A stretch of DNA of 30,721 nucleotides from Cytophagales bacterium (GTDB taxonomy: Bacteria > Bacteroidota > Bacteroidia > Cytophagales > Cyclobacteriaceae), in assembly GCA_027317105.1 (NCBI GenBank), contig DAHVFH010000106.1, forward strand, positions 1-30,721. Direction: 5' to 3'. A program made the position numbers and the translations under genes. This document shows positions 25,314 to 30,721 of this stretch, one piece after another; the stretch's first letter is position 1; each line of letters begins with the position of its first letter. The notes beneath the pieces were generated by a model that saw nothing but the letters and a program-made list of their open reading frames with translations, made no database searches and was not told the origin of the DNA.

Positions 25314-26564
25314 TTAGTCCTCAAATACTTCTACGTCTACTCGAATATTTTTTCGGGCGTGGGCGCTATTTTTGTCATGGATCATGCGTGAGCCACCCCA
25401 GCCCTTTACGCTGACACGGTCTGCGGAAACTCCTTGGGCCATCAACCACTCCCGAATAGCCTCAGCTCTGGCTTTTGATAATTCTTTTGCCGAACCAGAG
25501 CCATTGACTACGTCTTTTGTGATTGTAAAAAAATCTTTGCTAGGGCCCATGAAAATGATTTTTCCGCGGCTATTTCCGTTGGTGTGGCCATGCAGCACAA
25601 CTTTCAGTTTCGGGTTTTCATTGAAGAGTTGTAATAATGAGTTTAGTTGGTACTTAGATTCCGGCAACATAATGGCCGCATCATTATAAAAGTAAACATT
25701 GTAAAGCGTAGAGATGTCCCCTTTATGAATACGGACAAGGCCAAAATTGAGCATGTAATAATTGCCCACTAAGGCCACATAGGGTTTTAATGTGTCAGCC
25801 TCCGTATTTCTATAATTAATCTCACGCTGTTCTTTCCGAAAGCCAAAAACCGTTGCAATAAGGCTCAATTGGCCGCTCTTTGTTCCCGGATTCGGCAGTG
25901 ATAAGTAAGTATTGCCTTTTACTTTGGTAATCAATCTCGATCCTTCTGTGTCAACCACTTCCACCTCACCATCGATAACTTCATTATTGGTGGCATTATA
26001 AACACTTAAAAAGACTTGCGTATTCTTCAACGTCTGTGGTACAAACACAGGTTTGGGTGTTGGATTTTCAATCACTTCAGTTGACACACTCGCTACTGGT
26101 TTCTCTACTTCTTCACGTTTTGGCCTCTCAGTCTCCTTGGATGGACTGGCTGTTGAGGCCTTTTCAGGAGAAGTGGTTGCAAGATTTTGAATAGGTTCTT
26201 CTTGGATTGCAATTCGAGCATCTCTTTCCTTTCCTTCTTTTATAATATGAACCCACGCTCGATCAAAAACTCCATCTTTTCTCACTTTCAGCATTTGGTT
26301 AACCGACTCATTGAAGTCTTCATATTTATCTAAATAAACATAATAGAGTTTACCGTTTGGGCCTAACCCATATTGAGTATGAAGCCCACCTTCGTTTAGC
26401 TTTACCGAATAGCGTTGGGCAAAGGTTTCTTGATTAGAAAAATATGCCGCCACAACAAGGTAATAGCCCTTGTTTAAGAACGAATTATTGCTTTGCTGTG
26501 AAATAGCCTTTAGAGGGAAAAGCAAGGCCATTGAAAAAAAAGCGCAACTAAATATTTTACTCAT
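25314..26564 (-). CDS. SPOR and OmpA-like domain envelope protein (paralogue B)
   Basis: A 416-residue paralogue of its downstream neighbour, with the same order: signal peptide, SPOR-like domain (YYLVVAAYFSNQETFAQRYS), a linker rich in Glu, Lys, Pro and Ser, middle beta domain starting near FVPQTLKNTQVFLSVYNAT, and OmpA-like domain. It shares GHTN in place of GHTD and the same insert (GKIIFMGPSKDFF). The middle and C-terminal parts match paralogue A far better than the SPOR and linker parts, so the signal-end has diverged. I choose ATG 26564; an in-frame TTG eight codons upstream precedes a poorer signal peptide. The two genes are 77 bases apart and likely arose by tandem duplication. Confidence 0.85.
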   Translation of the reverse strand: MSKIFSCAFFSMALLFPLKAISQQSNNSFLNKGYYLVVAAYFSNQETFAQRYSVKLNEGGLHTQYGLGPNGKLYYVYLDKYEDFNESVNQMLKVRKDGVFDRAWVHIIKEGKERDARIAIQEEPIQNLATTSPEKASTASPSKETERPKREEVEKPVASVSTEVIENPTPKPVFVPQTLKNTQVFLSVYNATNNEVIDGEVEVVDTEGSRLITKVKGNTYLSLPNPGTKSGQLSLIATVFGFRKEQREINYRNTEADTLKPYVALVGNYYMLNFGLVRIHKGDISTLYNVYFYNDAAIMLPESKYQLNSLLQLFNENPKLKVVLHGHTNGNSRGKIIFMGPSKDFFTITKDVVNGSGSAKELSKARAEAIREWLMAQGVSADRVSVKGWGGSRMIHDKNSAHARKNIRVDVEVFED

Positions 26565-26656
26565 AAAGGCTGGGGTTGGTTGAATCAAAATTATCTAAGA
26601 ATTAATCACAATTCCAATTTTTCTAACCAATTCCAGTTTTTTAACCTAACTGAACA

Positions 26657-27610
26657 TTACATTTTAAACTTTTCCCGCAAAAAACCCCATCCGTAGCCTG
26701 TCAATTGTATTAGGGCGGAAGGTATGGATAGCAATGAAATTTTAAATGATTTGGTAGATATAAAGGCGTCTATGGTAACGCCAAGAAGATATAGCAAATA
26801 GAAAATTAAGGCCAATTTTCCCAAGAAGGGAATTATTAATCTTATAGGAAGAAGGCAAAATAATCCTATTAAAAACAGCGAAGGGAACCAGTGTACCAAC
26901 TTTGCCTCACCGGGATGCGCTCGCCCAACCAATACTCTTCCTTTTCCAAAATTAGAAACCTGTTTGAAAAACTGAGCAAACGTAGAACGTCTCTGATGGA
27001 AAACAAAGGCGTCCGGGATAAGGCCAACCCGGAGGCCAAGTTTTTTCATTCGAATGCTAAGTTCAATATCTTCCGCATAGCGGTCAAAGTGAAAGCCTCC
27101 TGTTATATTGAATGCCTCCCTGCTCATTCCCATGTTGAAACTTCTCGGTTGAAAGTTTTTTGATTTTCCTCCGCGAATTCCTCCGGTCGTCAATACGGAA
27201 GACATCGTAAAGGCCATTGCCTGTTGTAACGGAGTAAAATTTTCGTGTCCCCGGTCAGGCCCACCCCAGGCATCTAAAGAATGTTGCCTTAGCTGTTTTT
27301 CAACGACTTCTAAATAATGCACAGGTATTTGGCAATCGCTGTCGAATACAATAAAGTAATCACCTTTGGCTCTTTCAAAACCAAAATTGCGGCTTGGCCC
27401 TGGCCCTGTATTTTGTTTAAAGAAATACCGGATGTTCAAAAGACTTTCATAGTTCTCAAATACTTTTTCGCTTGTTAAGGTGGAGCCATCTTCAATAATT
27501 AAAACCTCGAAATCAGAAAAAGTCTGTTGGGTCAAACTTTTGAGCAATTCATCGAGCTCTTGTGGACGGTTGTATACGGGAACGATGATCGAATATTTTG
27601 GCGAAGCCAT
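26657..27610 (-). CDS. family 2 glycosyltransferase, membrane-bound
   Basis: Transfers a sugar from a nucleotide sugar donor. The 317-residue protein has a GT-A fold: SIIVPVYNRP at 7-16, IEDGS with D41, the metal-binding DxD as FDSDCQ (D90, D92) and the catalytic-site acidic pair AEDIELS near 179-185. Two or three membrane helices (about 240-300) near the C-terminus tie it to the inner membrane, cytoplasmic side. The acceptor cannot be predicted; no other polysaccharide genes are close by. It diverges from the MATE gene. Confidence 0.9.
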   Translation of the reverse strand: MASPKYSIIVPVYNRPQELDELLKSLTQQTFSDFEVLIIEDGSTLTSEKVFENYESLLNIRYFFKQNTGPGPSRNFGFERAKGDYFIVFDSDCQIPVHYLEVVEKQLRQHSLDAWGGPDRGHENFTPLQQAMAFTMSSVLTTGGIRGGKSKNFQPRSFNMGMSREAFNITGGFHFDRYAEDIELSIRMKKLGLRVGLIPDAFVFHQRRSTFAQFFKQVSNFGKGRVLVGRAHPGEAKLVHWFPSLFLIGLFCLLPIRLIIPFLGKLALIFYLLYLLGVTIDAFISTKSFKISLLSIPSALIQLTGYGWGFLREKFKM

Positions 27611-27840
27611 AGCGCAAAAATAGCGATTCGGGGATTCTCTTTTAAAGCGTTTTTGTAGCCCCCAATTTTAATGCAAACGAGGATGTTGAAGAAAAGGTTA
27701 GCTTTGTAATTCTATTCGCTTTTCGCCTATGAAAACTGACGCCTGATACCTAATCTCTCAATCCGATAGATGGTATCTTTTTCCTTATAGCCAAAGCTGG
27801 CTTCAATTCTCCATTTTTTTAATTTATGTCAGTTTCAATT

Positions 27841-29247
27841 ATGAAATTTTTATTACGCATTAAATATATTTTTCAGTTGTTCAAAATGGCCGTGAATGGT
27901 GATGAACAAAATTTCACCGAAGGCAGTATCAATCGAGCTATCTTCCTTTTGTCCATACCAATGATACTCGAGATGGCCATGGAATCGGTCTTTGCGGTGG
28001 TGGATATTTTTTTTGTAAGCAGGCTCAATAACAGTGATGCAGTGGCGGTAATCGGGCTAACCGAATCGCTATTGGCGTTGGTTTATTCGGTGGCATGGGG
28101 CGTGAGCATGGGGGCAACCGCTTTGGTGGCCAGAAGGGTGGGGGAAAAAGACCCTGAAGGTGCGGCCGTGGCCGGGGTGCAAGCAATGATTGTTGGGGCA
28201 GTAATTTCCTTATCGGTATCCCTTTCGGGATTATTTTTTTATGATGATCTGTTGCGACTAATGGGTGCCACCGAATCGGTGATTAAAATTGGATCAGGGT
28301 TTACCTTCTGGATGCTAATAGGAAACATGACGATCATGATGTTGTTTTTGATCAACGGAATTTTTCGTGGTGCCGGCAATGCGGCCATCGCCATGCGGGC
28401 CCTTTGGTTGGCTAATTTGTTTAACATCGTCCTTGATCCGATTTTTATTTTCGGCTTTGGCCCCATTCCTGCATTCGGTGTGGAAGGCGCTGCACTCTCT
28501 ACCAACATTGGTCGCGGAATTGGTGTGGTTTTTCAATTGTATTATTTGTTTTCCGATAAGGGCATTGTGAAGTTGAATGCTAGAAATTTTAAGATCGACT
28601 GGAAAATCATCCGGCAAGTGATCAATGTATCAGCTGGCGGCACCGGTCAGTTTTTGATTTCATCTGCAAGTTGGGTTTTCCTCGCCCGCATCATTTCTCA
28701 CTTTGGTAGCGCAGCCATGGCGGGATACACGATTGCCATTCGGGTAATCATTTTTACGATCTTACCCTCTTGGGGAATGGCTAATGCAGCCGCCACATTG
28801 GTGGGTCAGAACCTAGGTGCCAGGCAACCTGACCGAGCCGAGAAGTCGGTATGGAAAACCGGATTTTATAACATGTTGTTCCTCGGTTTTGTGATGATCA
28901 TCTTTTTGTTTTTGTCTTCCCCCATTCTTCGTTTCTTTTCGCATGACGAATTGGTGGTTGGCTACGGAACGCAATGTCTTCAGATTGTTGCCTTCGGTTA
29001 TTTGTTTTATGGGTATGGCATGGTGATCACGCAGTCCTTCAATGGCGCGGGCGATACAAAAACGCCAACTTACCTAAACCTTGTTGGCTTTTGGTGTTTT
29101 CAGATTCCGCTGGCTTACTGGCTGGCGATTCAACTTAACTTTGGCCCAAATGGTGTGTATGCTGCTATAGCCATTGCAGAATCGGCTATTGCCATTGCAG
29201 GGATTTACTTGTTTAGAAGAGGAACGTGGAAGATGGTGAAGGTTTGA
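27841..29247 (+). CDS. MATE-family multidrug/cation exporter
   Basis: A 12-helix membrane exporter of the MatE/DinF superfamily that pumps organic cations or drugs out using a sodium or proton gradient. From ATG 27841 it has 468 residues; the first helix region reads FLLSIPMILEMAMESVFAVV, split over the common SIPMxLE motif, and the second half begins near residue 255 with the related RQVINVSAGGTGQFL. An ATG 15 bases upstream is also in frame, and another begins at MAVNGDEQ; an amphipathic N-terminal stretch before FTEGS is usual in Bacteroidota relatives. The length is typical and the frame is intact. Substrate unknown. Confidence 0.93.
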   Translation: MKFLLRIKYIFQLFKMAVNGDEQNFTEGSINRAIFLLSIPMILEMAMESVFAVVDIFFVSRLNNSDAVAVIGLTESLLALVYSVAWGVSMGATALVARRVGEKDPEGAAVAGVQAMIVGAVISLSVSLSGLFFYDDLLRLMGATESVIKIGSGFTFWMLIGNMTIMMLFLINGIFRGAGNAAIAMRALWLANLFNIVLDPIFIFGFGPIPAFGVEGAALSTNIGRGIGVVFQLYYLFSDKGIVKLNARNFKIDWKIIRQVINVSAGGTGQFLISSASWVFLARIISHFGSAAMAGYTIAIRVIIFTILPSWGMANAAATLVGQNLGARQPDRAEKSVWKTGFYNMLFLGFVMIIFLFLSSPILRFFSHDELVVGYGTQCLQIVAFGYLFYGYGMVITQSFNGAGDTKTPTYLNLVGFWCFQIPLAYWLAIQLNFGPNGVYAAIAIAESAIAIAGIYLFRRGTWKMVKV

Positions 29248-29256
29248 GACTCGTTG

Positions 29257-29291
29257 CTGGATTCTAGATTCTCGCGGCTGGATGTTGGATT
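29257..29291. repeat. degenerate 7-bp repeat between the MATE and fmt genes
   Basis: Five heptamers follow one another after the MATE stop codon: CTGGATT, CTAGATT, CTCGCGG, CTGGATG and TTGGATT. The middle unit is diverged. The 7-base phase matches the arrays at 2368-2469 and 29461-29495, but the unit sequence differs. Confidence 0.6.
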
Positions 29292-29319
29292 CAAGTGATC
29301 GGAAGCCAGTGTCGAGGAT

Positions 29320-30240
29320 CTAAATTTTATTTCCTCTAAAATACTCAGCCACGTTCATTCGCTTTTTTCCTTCAGGTTGAAACTCATGGATGGAAATCCA
29401 GCCGTTCTGAGTTTTAACTTGGAGATAGGTTTTATTATCCGTTTCAATTTCCCCTGGCTTGACCGTGGACTGCTGACTGTCAACAGTTGACACTTGAAAT
29501 ATCTTAAAGAACTTATTGTTCAGAGTCGTCCATGCGCCTGGATAAGGACTCAGCCCGCGCACAAAATTCCTGACTTGTTCAGAACGCTGGTTCCAATTGA
29601 TCGCACAGGTTTCTTTGAAGATTTTTGGTGCATGGTTGATTTCAACTGATTCATTTTGCGCTTGCGATGGATAACTTCCGGATTCAATAGCTTTTACAGT
29701 TTTTAAAACTAGCGATGCACCCTTATGCATCAGGCGTTCATAAAGTTTTCCGGCATCATCTTCTGCATAGATGGGTTCTTTTTCCTGATAGATAATACTC
29801 CCGGTATCAATTTCATGTTTAAGGAAGAAAGTAGTTGCTCCAGTTTCTTTTTCGCCATTGATGATTGCCCAATTGATCGGTGCTGCCCCACGGTATTGTG
29901 GAAGGAGTGAGGCATGCAAATTAAATGTGCCGAAAGAAGGCAGTGACCAAATCACTTCCGGCAGCATGCGAAAGGCCACCACGACTTGCAAATTCGCTTG
30001 ATAACTTTTGAGTTGCTCAAGAAATTCAGGTGATTTTAAATTGGCAGGTTGGAGTACTGGAATATTATGTTTTAAAGCAGATGTTTTCACAGGCGAGGCG
30101 GTCAATTTTTGTCCGCGGCCTTGGGGTTTGTCAGGCGCAGTGATTACCGCCACAACCTTAAACTTATTTTCAACAAGGATATCCAGGCTTGGCACGGCAA
30201 ACTCAGGCGTGCCCATAAAGATTATTCTTAGCTCATTCAT
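29320..30240 (-). CDS. fmt: methionyl-tRNA formyltransferase
   Basis: Formylates the initiator methionyl-tRNA using 10-formyltetrahydrofolate. The 306-residue protein has FMGTPEFAVPSL at 8-19, the catalytic set N107, H109 and D145 with the SLLP loop at 111-114, and a C-terminal tRNA-binding domain ending QPEGKKRM. Residues 250-260 (VSTVDSQQSTV) are an unusual insert encoded by a degenerate 7-base repeat. Its ATG shares one base with the stop codon of the upstream nth gene, so the two are co-transcribed and probably translationally coupled. Confidence 0.95.
   Translation of the reverse strand: MNELRIIFMGTPEFAVPSLDILVENKFKVVAVITAPDKPQGRGQKLTASPVKTSALKHNIPVLQPANLKSPEFLEQLKSYQANLQVVVAFRMLPEVIWSLPSFGTFNLHASLLPQYRGAAPINWAIINGEKETGATTFFLKHEIDTGSIIYQEKEPIYAEDDAGKLYERLMHKGASLVLKTVKAIESGSYPSQAQNESVEINHAPKIFKETCAINWNQRSEQVRNFVRGLSPYPGAWTTLNNKFFKIFQVSTVDSQQSTVKPGEIETDNKTYLQVKTQNGWISIHEFQPEGKKRMNVAEYFRGNKI
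29461..29495. repeat. fmt: degenerate 7-bp repeat inside fmt
   Basis: Five units run on the plus strand: GACCGTG, GACTGCT, GACTGTC, AACAGTT and GACACTT. They keep the fmt frame open (35 bases within residues 249-260) in a surface linker of the C-terminal domain. The array also holds the inverted pair GTCAACAGTTGAC. Confidence 0.65.
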
Positions 30241-30721
30241 TAATCCCTTAATTTTTTCCTTAAATATTTTTTACAGATTGGACACTCCATCCAGACATGT
30301 CCCCTTGCAGGACAAAACTTTCTTCCAAAATAAATGATTTGTAAATGCGCTTTGTTCCAATCTTTTTCGGGGATAAGCTTCTTCAGATCTTTTTCCGTTT
30401 GCACCACATTTTTTCCATTGGATAAGCCCCATCGAAAAGCTAGCCGGTGAATGTGCGTATCTACCGGGAAGGCAGGATGCCCAAACCATTGCGTCATCAC
30501 TACTGAAGCCGTCTTATGCCCAACGGCAGGGAGTTCTTCGAGTTCTTCAAATGTAGAGGGAACCTGGCCTTCATATTTTTCCACGAGTATTTTTGAAAGT
30601 CCTGCGATACCTTTTGATTTCATGGGAGAGAGACCACACGGCTTGATAATCTCCCGAATTTCTTCGATCGAATAGTTCATCATGTCATAAGGATTGTCTG
30701 CCAATTTAAAGAGTGCTGGAG
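30240..30721 (-). CDS. nth: endonuclease III (DNA glycosylase/AP lyase), 5' end outside the window
   Basis: Removes oxidised pyrimidines in base excision repair and cuts the DNA backbone. About 160 residues are present and the frame runs off the window edge (PALFKLADNPYDMM), so the N-terminal part is missing. The helix-hairpin-helix LPAVGHKTASVV supplies the catalytic lysine, and VDTHIHR the catalytic aspartate. The C-terminal iron-sulfur region differs from the usual C-X6-C-X2-C-X5-C: here it is FC-PARGHVWM-EC-PIC, with C-X8-C-X2-C and no fourth cysteine before the end. Confidence 0.92.
   Translation of the reverse strand, partial: PALFKLADNPYDMMNYSIEEIREIIKPCGLSPMKSKGIAGLSKILVEKYEGQVPSTFEELEELPAVGHKTASVVMTQWFGHPAFPVDTHIHRLAFRWGLSNGKNVVQTEKDLKKLIPEKDWNKAHLQIIYFGRKFCPARGHVWMECPICKKYLRKKLRD

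Noticed and set aside
27749..27786. Terminator formed by GATACC and GGTATC before the MATE gene
   Set aside because: The loop is about 20 bases and the stem only six pairs; no gene on the plus strand ends just before it.

Overview
The window looks like chromosomal DNA of a Bacteroidota bacterium, most likely of the order Cytophagales. The evidence is the gene families (SPOR-OmpA proteins, TPR histidine kinases, a cyclase with an NTGTYLD motif, a secreted protein ending in KECGIRH), AT-rich leaders without clear Shine-Dalgarno sites, and a promoter of the Bacteroidota type TTG-N20-TAnnTTTG. The species cannot be named from the sequence. No rRNA, tRNA or CRISPR array was seen.

Layout. 1-1300: an IS4-type transposase whose left end lies outside the window. 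1354-5847 (minus): a small WYL-like protein, a cyclase-family hydrolase, two rhomboid proteases and MutL; the second rhomboid and mutL are 9 bases apart. 5903-6531 (minus): an MNT/HepT toxin-antitoxin pair whose HepT gene is frameshifted. 6589-10680 (minus): a methionine/homoserine operon (O-acetylhomoserine sulfhydrylase, metX, hom) behind a promoter, an S-box (SAM-I) riboswitch and a 40-codon open frame ending in a cluster of cysteine codons. 10846-14298 (minus): two TPR sensor proteins, a complete histidine kinase and one that stops after its phosphoacceptor domain. 14308-15281 (minus): fabG and a small membrane protein. 15371-18126 (plus): lpdA, an ECF sigma factor and its anti-sigma factor. 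18300-18541 (plus): two tandem, related, one-helix membrane microproteins. 18636-22127 (plus): a 1163-residue secreted TPR protein with an exact 238-residue super-repeat. 22147-24028: small secreted proteins, including a nuclease-like protein lacking its catalytic residues, and acylphosphatase. 24025-27610 (minus): two paralogous SPOR-OmpA proteins and a family 2 glycosyltransferase. 27841-29247 (plus): a MATE exporter. 29320 to the end (minus): fmt and a partial nth.

How genes work together. The sulfhydrylase, MetX and Hom convert aspartate semialdehyde to homoserine, then O-acetylhomoserine, then homocysteine. The leader suggests control by SAM (riboswitch) and possibly by cysteine or cysteinyl-tRNA (Cys-rich leader frame). 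The sigma and anti-sigma genes overlap by four bases, as expected of a coupled pair, and the microproteins and the large TPR protein follow on the same strand. MutL and Nth are DNA repair functions at opposite ends of the window.

The observations most worth following are the Cys-rich frame behind the S-box, the paired YYQRA-VFG microproteins, the 7 x 34 TPR super-repeat, the dead nuclease-like protein, the broken HepT, and degenerate repeats of 7-bp period at three loci, one of them inside fmt.
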